Source: Undibacterium paludis
GTDB lineage: Bacteria > Pseudomonadota > Gammaproteobacteria > Burkholderiales > Burkholderiaceae_D
DNA length: 64,000 nucleotides
Assembly: GCF_022568815.1 (NCBI RefSeq)
Contig: NZ_JAKZHX010000020.1
Span: 53,861-117,860 of the forward strand
Direction: 5' to 3'
The translations under genes were made by a program, and so were the position numbers. The first letter of the stretch is position 1. Each line of letters opens with the position of its first letter. This document shows positions 1 to 8,917 of this stretch, piece by piece. The notes under the pieces were generated by a model. The model was not told where the DNA came from. It searched no databases and was given only the letters and a program-made list of their open reading frames with translations.

Positions 1-2951
1 AGGATAATCATGTGCAAGGTATGTTCAGTATTTCGCGCGATATCACAGAACGTCAGGTGGCCGAGGCAGCCCTGCAGGAAAGTGAAGCAGCGATGAAGGT
101 CGCTCAGCGCCTGGCCAACGTCGGCAGCTGGAACTGGGATATACGCACCGGCATACATACCTGGTCAGAAGAAATCTACCTGATCTATGGCCGGGACCCT
201 GCCCTGCCGCCTGCTGCCTATCCTGAAGTAAAGCAATACTTCACACCCGAGAGTTGGGAAAAACTTGCGGCCGTAGTTGACCAGGCGATAAAGACATTTT
301 CTCCTTACACCTGCGATGCCGAGGTGGTCAGGCCTGACGGCAGCCATCGCTGGATCATCGCCCGTGGCGAAGCCTTGCAGGATGAAGAGGGCAAGCTGAT
401 CAAACTGCATGGCAGCGTGCAGGATATTACCGAACGCAAGAACGCAGCAATGCAGTTGCAGGCCAGCGAAGAGCGCCTGCAAATGGCCATTGAAGCCTCC
501 AGCGAGGGCTTGTGGGACTGGGACCTGACGACAGACAAGGTATATCGCTCACACCATTACTACGAAATGAGCGGCTACGCAGAAAGTGAAACCAGCAAGG
601 ACTTTGACTTTTTCAACCGCATCATCCATCCCGACGACCTGCCTGTGGCCTTGCAGAACATTGAAAACCACAAATTACAACTGACCCCCAATATCGATTA
701 TGAATTCCGTCTGCGGACCAAACAGGGCGAGACAAAATGGATGCACTCGCGCGGCAAGATCGTCAGCCGCGATGCACAGGGCACCCCCCTGCGAGCAATT
801 GGAACAATTGCCGACATCACCGAGAAAAAACTGATCTCCGCCGAACTGCTGGAAAGAGAGCAAAGGCTGGAACGTGTCATGCTCGGTTCTGACGTTGGCT
901 ATTGGGACTGGGATCTGAGTACTGATACATTCAAGGTCAGCGCCCGCTGGGAAACCATGCTGGGCTATGAGCCGGGTGAAATGGATGTGCGGCCGGAAAC
1001 CTGGGCAGATCACATCCACCCCGACGACCTCAAGCAGGTTTCCGCTTCATTGGACCGTCACATACAGGGGCTGACAGCAAGTCATGAACAGGAAATGCGC
1101 CTGCGCACCAAGTCCGGCGAATGGCGCTGGGTTCTGACACGTGGCGCAATCGTTGCCTGGGACGAACATGGCAAACCGCTCATCATGTCCGGCACCCACA
1201 CTGACATCACCGAACGCAAGACCCTGGAAATAACGCAGAAGGAAGCCGCCACGGTGTTTTCCAGCAGTTTTGAAGGCATCATGGTGGTCAGCCCCCAGGG
1301 CCTGATCACCAAGATCAACCCGGCCTTCACCCGCATCACCGGCTATACCGAGAAAGAAGTCTGCGGGAAATCAACGAAAATTCTGGCCTCTGGCCGCCAT
1401 AACGTCAGCTTTTATGCAGAGATGTGGGAGCAATTGCGGGAAGATGATTTCTGGCGTGGCGAAGTATGGAACAAGCGCAAGAACGATGAAATCTTTCCTG
1501 AACTCCTGTCCATTTCCACCGTGCGCGATGCCCGCGGTGAAATCCTGCATTACGTAGGTATATTCACCGATATCAGCGAACTAAAGACGCACGAGGCAGA
1601 GCTCGACCGCATGGCGCACTATGACCCACTGACTGGCGCAGCCAACCGCCGTCTGCTGGCAGACCGGCTGAGCCAGGCAGTCAACCGCGCCAACCGTACC
1701 GGCAAGTCACTAGCGGTATGCTTTATCGACCTCGACGGTTTCAAGGAAATCAATGATAAATATGGCCATGCCGCCGGCGACCGGCTACTGATCGGTATCA
1801 CTGAAAACCTCAAGCATGTACTGCGCGCCGACGACACCCTGGCCAGGCTGGGCGGCGACGAATTTGCCATCCTGCTGTCCGATATCAATTCCGCAGAAGA
1901 AAGCGCGGCGATACTTGATCGCGTGCTGTTCGGCGTCAATAAACCTGTACTGCTGGAAGCCATGACCTTATCTGTCACGGCCAGCATAGGCGTAAGCCTC
2001 TTCCCCGATGACAATGTCGACGCCGACACCCTGCTGCGCCACGCTGACCATGCCATGTACATGGCAAAAGAAGCCGGCAAGAACCGCTATCACCTGTTCG
2101 ACCCCGAGAGCGACCGGCGCGCCCAGCACCGCCGGCAAACCCTGGAAAGACTGGAAATCGCACTGGACCATGAAGAGTTTGTGCTGTTCTACCAGCCCAA
2201 GGTGGATCTCATCACCGGCGAAATCATCGGTGCTGAAGCACTGATACGCTGGCAGCACCCCAATCGAGGCATACTGTCACCTGCAGAATTCCTGCCCTAT
2301 ATCTACGGCAGCCGCATGGAAAAACCACTGGGCGAATGGGTCATCAAGGCTGCGTTGCAACAGGCTTATCACTGGCAGCTGCGTGGTATCGCCATCCGTG
2401 TCAGCGCCAATATCAGCGCCCATCACCTGCTTGCCACTGATTTTTGCGATTACCTGCAGGCTGCACTGCGTGCGTTTCCCTACTTCCAGGCCAGCAATTT
2501 TGAACTGGAAGTGCTGGAAACCGCCGCCATTGCCGATATGGAGCAGGCTGTCACCATACTCAACCGCTGCCGCCAGATGGGCATCCATTTCTCATTGGAT
2601 GACTTTGGTACAGGCTATTCTTCCCTGACCTATCTGCGCAAACTGCCGGTCAATACCCTGAAGATAGATCAAAGCTTTGTACGCGACATGCTCAATGACG
2701 TCGAAGACATGGACATCGTCGAAGGCGTGATACGCCTGGCCGGTGCCTTTAACCGCCAGGTCATTGCCGAAGGAGTGGAAACCATGGAACATGGCGCCAA
2801 ATTGCTGGAGCTCGGCTGCCGGCTGGCCCAGGGTTATGGCATCGCCCGCCCCATGCCGCCTGACCAGTTCATCGAGTGGTCAGCATGCTGGAAAACAGAA
2901 GCGCGCTGGCGCGACCTGCGCGGCAAGCCCGCTTTGCAAGTCTTGCGCTGA
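1..2951 (+). CDS. PAS-GGDEF-EAL cyclic-di-GMP signalling protein (5' end outside window)
   Basis: The frame is open to the left edge, and its first residues (SISRDITERQ) are the end of a PAS/PAC domain, so the gene starts outside the window. Four further PAS repeats follow, ending near residues 140, 268, 400 and 522 with ITERK/ITEKK/ISELK-type linkers. A GGDEF domain follows (RLGGDEF near residue 613), with an intact inhibitory RxxD site five residues upstream (RADD). The C-terminal EAL domain carries AEALIRW near residue 742. Both catalytic signatures look intact, so it could make or degrade c-di-GMP in response to signals read by the PAS array. No transmembrane segment is seen in the visible part. 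The signal is unknown. Confidence 0.93.
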   Translation, partial: DNHVQGMFSISRDITERQVAEAALQESEAAMKVAQRLANVGSWNWDIRTGIHTWSEEIYLIYGRDPALPPAAYPEVKQYFTPESWEKLAAVVDQAIKTFSPYTCDAEVVRPDGSHRWIIARGEALQDEEGKLIKLHGSVQDITERKNAAMQLQASEERLQMAIEASSEGLWDWDLTTDKVYRSHHYYEMSGYAESETSKDFDFFNRIIHPDDLPVALQNIENHKLQLTPNIDYEFRLRTKQGETKWMHSRGKIVSRDAQGTPLRAIGTIADITEKKLISAELLEREQRLERVMLGSDVGYWDWDLSTDTFKVSARWETMLGYEPGEMDVRPETWADHIHPDDLKQVSASLDRHIQGLTASHEQEMRLRTKSGEWRWVLTRGAIVAWDEHGKPLIMSGTHTDITERKTLEITQKEAATVFSSSFEGIMVVSPQGLITKINPAFTRITGYTEKEVCGKSTKILASGRHNVSFYAEMWEQLREDDFWRGEVWNKRKNDEIFPELLSISTVRDARGEILHYVGIFTDISELKTHEAELDRMAHYDPLTGAANRRLLADRLSQAVNRANRTGKSLAVCFIDLDGFKEINDKYGHAAGDRLLIGITENLKHVLRADDTLARLGGDEFAILLSDINSAEESAAILDRVLFGVNKPVLLEAMTLSVTASIGVSLFPDDNVDADTLLRHADHAMYMAKEAGKNRYHLFDPESDRRAQHRRQTLERLEIALDHEEFVLFYQPKVDLITGEIIGAEALIRWQHPNRGILSPAEFLPYIYGSRMEKPLGEWVIKAALQQAYHWQLRGIAIRVSANISAHHLLATDFCDYLQAALRAFPYFQASNFELEVLETAAIADMEQAVTILNRCRQMGIHFSLDDFGTGYSSLTYLRKLPVNTLKIDQSFVRDMLNDVEDMDIVEGVIRLAGAFNRQVIAEGVETMEHGAKLLELGCRLAQGYGIARPMPPDQFIEWSACWKTEARWRDLRGKPALQVLR

Positions 2952-2998
2952 CTGCGCCGACAACGGAGTCAGTCCGCGCATTTCACAGACGACCGGTT

Positions 2999-3715
2999 TT
3001 ACTTTTTACGGAACACCAGGTCCCACACACCATGGCCCAGGCGCAGGCCACGGTTTTCAAATTTGGTGACAGGGCGGTAATCGGGGCGGGGCGCGTAGCC
3101 GTCTGCCGTATTTTCCAGTGCTGGCTCTGCACCCAATACTTCCAGCATCTGCACCGCATAGTCTTCCCAGTCAGTTGCACAATGCAGGTAACCACCAGGT
3201 GCCAGACGCGAGGCCAGCAAGGCCACCAGCGGGCCTTGTATCAGGCGGCGCTTGTTATGACGGGCCTTGTGCCAGGGGTCGGGGAAAAACACGTGTATGC
3301 CATGCAAAGACACAGGTGCGATCATATTCGTCAGCACTTCAAAAGCATCATGCTGGATGATGCGCTGGTTCTGCAAACCCATTTCATCCGTCAATTTGAG
3401 CAGGCTGCCCACACCAGGCGTATGTACTTCCACACCAATGAAGTTTTTCTCCGGCATGCCGGCCGAAATCTTGGCGCTGGTTTCGCCCATGCCAAAACCA
3501 ATTTCAAACACTGTCGGTGCGTTGCGGCCAAACGCAGCATCCACATCCAGCAGCGTTTTTTGGTAAGGAATACAAAAGCGCGGGCTTAAAGTTTCTATCG
3601 CCCTGGCCTGTGCATCAGACAAGCGCCCAGCGCGGGTGACAAAGCTACGGATGCGGCGCTCGGTAGGATCATAAAACAGCGGCTTGGCGCCATCGGCAGG
3701 TTTGGAATCAGACAT
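2999..3715 (-). CDS. trmB: tRNA (guanine-N7-)-methyltransferase TrmB
   Basis: SAM-dependent enzyme that makes m7G46 in the variable loop of tRNAs. The SAM-binding motif FEIGFGMGETSA and the family signature VFFPDPWHKARHNKRR are both visible. Starting at MSDSK gives about 238 residues, normal for bacterial TrmB. A start five codons upstream (3730) is possible but adds nothing conserved. It converges with the c-di-GMP gene, with ~50 bases between the two stops. It is the last clearly host gene before the phage-like block. Confidence 0.95.
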   Translation of the reverse strand: MSDSKPADGAKPLFYDPTERRIRSFVTRAGRLSDAQARAIETLSPRFCIPYQKTLLDVDAAFGRNAPTVFEIGFGMGETSAKISAGMPEKNFIGVEVHTPGVGSLLKLTDEMGLQNQRIIQHDAFEVLTNMIAPVSLHGIHVFFPDPWHKARHNKRRLIQGPLVALLASRLAPGGYLHCATDWEDYAVQMLEVLGAEPALENTADGYAPRPDYRPVTKFENRGLRLGHGVWDLVFRKK

Positions 3716-4154
3716 ACAGGAAATCAACAAAGAGGGGGAGTTACAGGCGCGAAATAAAAGCCAACGACTTCAGGGTCAATGCATCACCACCAATCATTGG
3801 CAAAACCCGTCGTGACATCAAAGTCACTTCTGCCGCCTTTGGCAGGTTGAGCTGTTTCGCAAAAAACGGTATTTTAACAGATGAAAGCAGTACTTAACAT
3901 CATTGAAAACAGCCGCCAGTAGCAGGCAGTCATCGCAGAATGCCTTGCCCGCGCATTCTGGCCAGACAAGCCAGAGCATGTATAAGCTTGTACGATATTA
4001 AATTGACATTACAAACAAAGACAATAACTGCCATCCTGATGCAGGCACCTCCACCAGCCCCGGATACAGAACTGCTCGACAGACAGTAAAATCAGCCTGC
4101 GACCCTATTCCCCATCCATGAGGCAGGCTGAGATACTCTCGTCTGTCTGGCGGC
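3716..4154. other. Non-coding junction between trmB and the phage-derived block
   Basis: I see no convincing gene here. The stretch must hold the trmB promoter and the left end of the inserted block. A perfect 8-bp inverted repeat (CAGAATGC / GCATTCTG, 9-base loop) lies at 3936-3960. It has no T-tract, so it is not an obvious intrinsic terminator. I found no tRNA and no direct repeat matching the right junction near 36.0-36.3 kb, so no attachment site is assigned. Confidence 0.5.
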
Positions 4155-4625
4155 TTACTTTCCAGCAGGTGAGAATACATTGCATTTTGTTATAGTTGCT
4201 GCATCAAAGTTCATGGCCAAAGAATTCACTCCATGCCCATCTTTCATGCCGGAATTTGTCACTATCCTTGCCTCTGCATTGTTTTTACAAAATGCTCTTG
4301 ACAGGCCAGGCAATCTTTTCCAATCTCTTTTTAATAGAGTCTCTTCATACATCTGAACTAAATTATCACTCCATCCCTCATCATGCAATGTCAGCAAAAG
4401 TATTGCGCCACCATATTTTGCATTTTCATAAACGTTTAAGACTTTTCCCCCGTGCGAAATCAATGCATCCATGTCGCTTTTCATCATCACCAACTGCCTC
4501 TGTGTTTCACCAGAACCTGGATTTCTTGACATCGCGGTAAAAAACAGCGCGCCCCACACGCAAATCAATAATGCAATCACATATACCTTATAACGCGCCC
4601 ATATGCCCTGCTTTGTCAGCATCAT
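4155..4625 (-). CDS. Candidate immunity protein A, single-pass membrane-anchored
   Basis: Unrecognised 156-residue protein starting 9 bases after the stop of toxin A. Residues ~12-32 form one hydrophobic helix (VYVIALLICVWGALFFTA) preceded by a short Lys/Arg-bearing tail, so the rest should lie on the periplasmic side. Two Cys residues (in AFCKNN and TKCNVF) could form a disulfide there. Position, size and co-orientation match the toxin-then-immunity order of modules B and C. The immunity role is inferred from context only. It is the last gene of the array. Confidence 0.6.
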   Translation of the reverse strand: MMLTKQGIWARYKVYVIALLICVWGALFFTAMSRNPGSGETQRQLVMMKSDMDALISHGGKVLNVYENAKYGGAILLLTLHDEGWSDNLVQMYEETLLKRDWKRLPGLSRAFCKNNAEARIVTNSGMKDGHGVNSLAMNFDAATITKCNVFSPAGK

Positions 4626-4634
4626 CGATTCTAC

Positions 4635-5783
4635 CTATTCTTGATATCTACCAATATTCGATAGTCTACCAGTTGGACGAGAAATGCCCACTCCCCCACT
4701 CACACCTGGTTTCGCTCTTTTGCTGAACCCTGGTGTTCCAAATCCCAACTCAATCGCAGTAGGTCCTCCAAACGCGTGATTAATTCCTCCGTAAATTCCA
4801 AATAGACTGCCTCCCATTTGAAAACTTGATCCATCAAGAAACTGGTTTGTCACATCCACTCTCTTTTTAAGATCATCTGCTGAGGTATTTCCCAGAATAT
4901 ATCCCCACACAAGAGATCCGCCTGGCGTCACGGGCACATTTCCTGCGGCACCAGTATAAGTGTGACCACTATCCAGATTGACCGTACCACTCCCTCCCAG
5001 ACCAAATCCGCCTCCGCTAGCAGTGACATAATTTGGCCGTGGAATACCTGGCTGTTCAAATCCTGCGGAATAATCTCCCGTATTCCAGCCTGGATAAAAT
5101 GGATTGGCAGGAACTTTACTATTTCTGTCTGCAAATAGAGCATCTGCCTTCTGGTTAAACAAACGCAATTTCTCTGCATTTCCGGCATACCAGATTGAGT
5201 TGGCTTCTTTCTGGTACGCGTCGCTTGCGGCTATATCTCCCCGAGAACGCGCCCATTCAGCAGCCTTGGCCAATTGATCGGCTCTGGAAAAAAATTGTTC
5301 TGGTGGCCAGGGCCCAATTGGCGCATCCGTACTACTTGATTGCTGAAAGTTCGACATCTTTTTTAACACCGCGCTACGCCCCGATTGCATCCCGCCGTTA
5401 AGGCCGAAAGAACTTTGCTGAGCTCGTAATCTTTTTTCGTCAATTTCATCCCTTGTCTCCTTAAGATTGTAAGAATTCAAATCATCATTGAGGTAATCTG
5501 ATTTTTCTGCTCGCAAGAAATTGGATTTTGCCAAATCGTGATCGTCATCTATTGCGCCACGACCTGGTATGTCAATGAACGTCGCTGCATTATCGTTGTT
5601 AGTGACTGCAGATCCGTACCCAAAGTCCCGCTGTGCGACTGCATACCCTGGCAACATGCCGGATTCCAGCTTGAGCTTACGCATGTCATCCAGGTAATCA
5701 TTATCGCCATAGAGCTTCAAATCGTCCTGGTATGGGTCATACAATCCCCGTCCATCATCATTAAAATTCCTGTATAGATTCAT
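4635..5783 (-). CDS. Polymorphic toxin-like protein A
   Basis: 382 residues. Residues ~1-105 belong to the N-terminal region shared by the array (MNLYRNF, SGMLPGYAVAQRDFGYGS, GRGAIDDDHDLAKSNFLRAEK), very close to toxin B. The middle is charged and helical (EQFFSRADQLAKAAEWARSRG). The last ~130 residues are rich in glycine and aromatic residues (GGSLVWGYILGN, FGIYGGINHAFGGPTAIELG) and match no family I can name. There is no signal peptide. The start is set by a strong AGAGGA site four bases before ATG. The next gene encodes a membrane-anchored candidate immunity protein, which suggests an envelope target. The toxin role is inferred from architecture. Confidence 0.6.
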   Translation of the reverse strand: MNLYRNFNDDGRGLYDPYQDDLKLYGDNDYLDDMRKLKLESGMLPGYAVAQRDFGYGSAVTNNDNAATFIDIPGRGAIDDDHDLAKSNFLRAEKSDYLNDDLNSYNLKETRDEIDEKRLRAQQSSFGLNGGMQSGRSAVLKKMSNFQQSSSTDAPIGPWPPEQFFSRADQLAKAAEWARSRGDIAASDAYQKEANSIWYAGNAEKLRLFNQKADALFADRNSKVPANPFYPGWNTGDYSAGFEQPGIPRPNYVTASGGGFGLGGSGTVNLDSGHTYTGAAGNVPVTPGGSLVWGYILGNTSADDLKKRVDVTNQFLDGSSFQMGGSLFGIYGGINHAFGGPTAIELGFGTPGFSKRAKPGVSGGVGISRPTGRLSNIGRYQE

Positions 5784-5893
5784 GTTTTCCTCTTGAGTTT
5801 GATTGCTGCAAATGCTTGTGCTTGCAACAAATCGTTAAAATGGTTTTTCTGTGCGCCAGCGAAGCGGGCGCGAGTCGTCCTGCCTGACGACAT
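5780..5893 (-). promoter_or_regulatory. Structured leader of toxin A with a 37-codon overlapping ORF
   Basis: A small ORF (MSSGR ... LKLKRKT) ends in TGA overlapping the toxin ATG (ATGA), so translational coupling is possible. It lacks its own Shine-Dalgarno. The RNA can fold into three consecutive hairpins. One of them, GTCGTC/GACGAC, is GTCGCC/GGCGAC in leader B, a compensatory change. Either the peptide or the RNA fold could be what is conserved. Confidence 0.45.
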
Positions 5894-6174
5894 GTTTTTT
5901 TTAAGTTTGGAATTCAAATAGAGGCGACTACGCTGACTGTTGAAAATCGTCAGCCTGCAAACCAGACATCATATCGACATCCGGCACAGTCGCACTACTG
6001 CAAAACAGCGGGATCTGACTCGCTTGGAAATCATGACGATGGCAGTAATTCCAGCACTGACTGTTCTGGCGTCTTCCGCCGCGAGCATGCCGCATTACAT
6101 TGACCAATTGCACTCCGACATTGGGCGCAGAGGGCAGCCAGCCATTCGCTCCCTGATCTGGGTGTTTGAAAAAT
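5894..6174 (-). pseudogene. Scar: remnant toxin-B-like segment and conserved ATVPDVD tail
   Basis: There is no intact gene. On the minus strand around 6050-6130, a segment encoding NVGVQLVNVMRHA resembles the linker of toxin B (DVGVQSVNAMRRA at ~7330-7400), and the DNA match extends further before a frameshift. At 5928-5996 a tail reading ATVPDVDMMSGLQADDFQQSA ends in TAG. The equivalent tail sits upstream of toxin B at ~8456-8527. I read this as decayed pieces left by duplication of cassettes. Confidence 0.5.
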
Positions 6175-6204
6175 AAAAGCCGACTCAGTTTCAAATCGGC
6201 TTTT
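6175..6204 (-). terminator. Intrinsic terminator after immunity gene B
   Basis: AAAAGCCGA and TCGGCTTTT pair across a 12-base loop, with further T residues following on the minus strand, ~90 bases past the stop of immunity gene B. A near copy of the stem (AAAGCCGAT / ATCGGCTTT) ends module E at 14050-14077, so the modules share terminator sequence. Confidence 0.7.
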
Positions 6205-6295
6205 TAAAGATGCGCTGGTGAACTGTGCCCATTATTTCAACACAAACGCCGCCCATTACTCTGACACGAGATTGCTTATCAGTTCCCACCCAATA

Positions 6296-6724
6296 TCAGG
6301 CGAAATTTGATACCGGTTCCGGCGATCTGCCTATGGATTCCAGGTCGTTCTTCCAATGCTCGCTTGCTATGGTATAAATGTTCCGGAAAAATTGTCGTGG
6401 ATTATGTATTTCCCATGTATCGGGCAGACTAATATATTCATTGTACTCATACACCACCAAGGCTGCAAAATCATAACTGTTATCATGCAAAGCTTCAGCC
6501 AGTACGCGAATCAACTCTGCTTTATGCTCTGGCTTGAAAAAATCATCTTTTACGGAAAAATAGAAATCCCTCATGAGGGTATTTAACTGGGCGAAGTCAT
6601 TTGGATCATATTTAGCCAACTCAACACCAAGCGATTCCTCCCTGTCATAAATGTCAAAAACAGCGAGGAATGATGTTGGATCAGGCTGAAAATCAGCACT
6701 ACACATTGGACCTTTAAGCGCCAT
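6296..6724 (-). CDS. Candidate immunity protein B, cytoplasmic
   Basis: 142-residue acidic protein of unrecognised family, starting 13 bases after the toxin B stop. The ATG at 6724 (MALKGPM) has a GGGGAG site upstream and is preferred over a 19-codon upstream extension that runs into the toxin gene. There is no signal peptide or membrane helix, so it should act in the cytoplasm. That fits the RNase-like C-terminus suspected for toxin B. The assignment rests on gene order and size. Confidence 0.6.
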   Translation of the reverse strand: MALKGPMCSADFQPDPTSFLAVFDIYDREESLGVELAKYDPNDFAQLNTLMRDFYFSVKDDFFKPEHKAELIRVLAEALHDNSYDFAALVVYEYNEYISLPDTWEIHNPRQFFRNIYTIASEHWKNDLESIGRSPEPVSNFA

Positions 6725-6737
6725 AGTAAATCTCCCC

Positions 6738-8309
6738 TTAGTACGGATAGGCTGTATACGGCACTCCACGAGCGTCGTCAAAGCGAACTATCCAATTATC
6801 CAGTTGGGGATTATAAAACGGGAACTGCTTTGATATTTTATTAGGTGCAAAACCTCTCCCACCGCCGTTAAAGAATTCTCGTGTTACTTCTGCAGGCCCA
6901 TTAATCGCGCTGTATTTTGAGAGGCCACGCGCTTCTCTTGTAACAGCCTCATTTAAAGCATCCCGCATTGATAACCAGTCTTGAAATTGTGAACTTTTCT
7001 CCCCCTTGGGTTTGGACTTGAGAACACCAGTCCTCGGATGAGCACCATCGATTGCCTTTTGTTCAAGGTTGGGGCGCAATGGAATATCCGGCGCGTGCTT
7101 GTCTACAAAATGGGCATTCAATCCAGGATATTTCGTGTTTAAAGCATCTTGATAATTTTGTACCCAGTTACCCGCGCTTGCGTCAGCCAGGCTATTAATC
7201 AGGCCGGGCCTGTTTTCAGGTTTGATACCTTGCCACTTATATTGAAGCTGTTGAAGACGGTTGTCAAATTGTGGGACAAAACCAAAGTCAGTTTCAACAT
7301 TATTGGCTATCCGGGCTGCATTGACTGCTTTGGCTTCTTCTGCTGCGAGCATGCTGGCGCGCCGCATCGCATTCACCGACTGCACTCCAACATCAAGCGT
7401 CTTGCCTACTCCCCAACCCAGGGCACTGCCAGCAATCGCTGATCCCAGTTGTTTACCTTCTACTTCACCTGCAGGCCTGAAATCCCCCTGTCTTGCATTG
7501 AGAAAAGCACGCCGCTGTTCATCCTGCATGCGCTTGCCGCCCTCAACGAATACAGAATAAGGATCACTGAAAACGGCGCCTATCATCGATGGTATTTTCG
7601 GTATGCTTGCAAACGTATCTGAAATTCCCTCTTTGGCTGCTTTCAATTTTGCCGCATAGAAGTCAGAAAGATCGCCGAAATTGAGATGCGGACTATAAAC
7701 CTGCCCGGGTTTTTGACTTGGAAAATTCGAATAATAGCGGGGGAGCATGCGTATATCAGCCTGATTGAGCAGACCTCGATTTCCGCCCTCTTTGCCAATC
7801 ATGGCAATGCTGTTGTCAACTGGCGTGTCGTATCGAGGTGATGTCTCCGCATCGCGGGATGCCAATGAATTCGGCACATCTGCTGTGCCTGTTCTGCGCA
7901 CCAATGACGCACTACTTTTAGAGGCGACAGGGCGCAGATAAACACGCGACACGCCCTGGACAAATTTATCGCCAGAAGCTGGTGTACTGGGATCGTCAAG
8001 GTCAGCGAGATCAGCTTGGTACGCTGCCTTTTCTGAACGCAGGAAATTGGACTTTACCAAATCGCGATCATCATCTATTGCACCACGATCTGGCATGTCA
8101 ATGAATGTCGCTGCATTGCCATTGTCAACAACTGGTGATCCGTATCCAAAGTCCTGCTGTGCGACTGCGTACCCTGGCAACATACCGGATTCCAGCTTAA
8201 GCTTACGCATGTCATCCAGGAAGTCATTATCACCATAGAGATTCAAATCGTCCGGATATGGGTCGTACAAACCCATTCCATCGTCACTAAAATTTCTGTA
8301 TAGATTCAT
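6738..8309 (-). CDS. Polymorphic toxin-like protein B, possible RNase-type C-terminus
   Basis: 523 residues. The shared N-terminal region (MNLYRNF, SGMLPGYAVAQQDFGYGS, GRGAIDDDRDLVKSNFLR) is followed by a long linker. It contains an Ala/Gly segment (GSAIAGSALGWGVGKTLD) at roughly residues 275-300. The last ~130 residues carry HFVDKHAPDIPL, SSQFQDWLSMRDAL, a TREFFNGGGRGF stretch and a final IVRFDDARGVPYTAYPY. This H..KH ... SSxF ... P.TAYP layout recalls BECR/RNase A-like toxin domains at the ends of CDI toxins, but I cannot confirm the family. The start is taken at the ATG with AGAGGA; the frame extends 30 codons further upstream without that signal. Confidence 0.62.
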   Translation of the reverse strand: MNLYRNFSDDGMGLYDPYPDDLNLYGDNDFLDDMRKLKLESGMLPGYAVAQQDFGYGSPVVDNGNAATFIDMPDRGAIDDDRDLVKSNFLRSEKAAYQADLADLDDPSTPASGDKFVQGVSRVYLRPVASKSSASLVRRTGTADVPNSLASRDAETSPRYDTPVDNSIAMIGKEGGNRGLLNQADIRMLPRYYSNFPSQKPGQVYSPHLNFGDLSDFYAAKLKAAKEGISDTFASIPKIPSMIGAVFSDPYSVFVEGGKRMQDEQRRAFLNARQGDFRPAGEVEGKQLGSAIAGSALGWGVGKTLDVGVQSVNAMRRASMLAAEEAKAVNAARIANNVETDFGFVPQFDNRLQQLQYKWQGIKPENRPGLINSLADASAGNWVQNYQDALNTKYPGLNAHFVDKHAPDIPLRPNLEQKAIDGAHPRTGVLKSKPKGEKSSQFQDWLSMRDALNEAVTREARGLSKYSAINGPAEVTREFFNGGGRGFAPNKISKQFPFYNPQLDNWIVRFDDARGVPYTAYPY

Positions 8310-8419
8310 GTTTTCCTCTTGAGTTTGAGTACTGCATGTGCCTGTACATGCAGTAATTGATTGAAATGGCTTTTCTGTGCACCGGCAAAGCGGGCACAAG
8401 TCGCCCTGCCTGGCGACAT
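8306..8419 (-). promoter_or_regulatory. Structured leader of toxin B with a 37-codon overlapping ORF
   Basis: Homologue of the leader of toxin A. The small ORF MSPGR...LKLKRKT again ends in TGA overlapping the toxin ATG. The last hairpin is a perfect 9-bp stem (ACTGCATGT / ACATGCAGT) just before the AGAGGA ribosome-binding site. Several differences from leader A are synonymous in the small ORF, and several are compensatory in the stems. Confidence 0.45.
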
Positions 8420-8917
8420 TCTTTTGTTGAAGCTCGGGGATTTAGATAGGTGCGACTACACAGACTGTTGAAAGTTTTCCGTCTGTATACCGGATGCAGT
8501 GTCTACATCCGGCACGGTCGCATTACTGCAAACTGCAATGAGTCACTTGCCTGAACCAATCGGGCCTTAAAACAAACCCTTGATTTCTGAGATGCAAGAT
8601 GTCAGCAACAAGGCAAAGTTGCTGGTCCTCTAAAGTCCTGACGAAATTGGCGGGAAATATTGCGAAAAAACCAAAGAAGAGTTGGATATCCATTGCGTCA
8701 GCAATAGCAAATAGACAGTCATATATTTTCGATGAAACTGAGGTCCAGTTCGTCATCGAATACGTCAGGCGTATACTTGCGATACCTGCCGGGAAAATGG
8801 CAATCGATGGCTACTCCCACCCTTGCGGATCTTGATGGCAGTGTGCCTGACCATTCCCTGGAGAAAATGAGATTGAGTAATCTTTGGCGTTGAATTCTAT
8901 CGTATGTTGGACTTTTT
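8420..8917 (-). pseudogene. Degenerate stretch between modules B and D
   Basis: There is no confident intact gene. A conserved tail (ATVPDVDTASGIQTENFQQSV, ending in TAG at ~8456) matches the one upstream of toxin A. Two overlapping frames encode acidic, hydrophobic segments: one, starting at 8952, ends ...DVFDDELDLSFIENI at 8719; the other, 8523-8756, continues YDCLFAIADAMDIQLFF. Joined by one frameshift they would make a single small protein, possibly a dead immunity gene. This reading is speculative. Confidence 0.35.

Noticed and set aside
2876..3589. Long plus-strand open frames opposite trmB
   Set aside because: They overlap a clear trmB gene on the other strand and have no ribosome site or domain.
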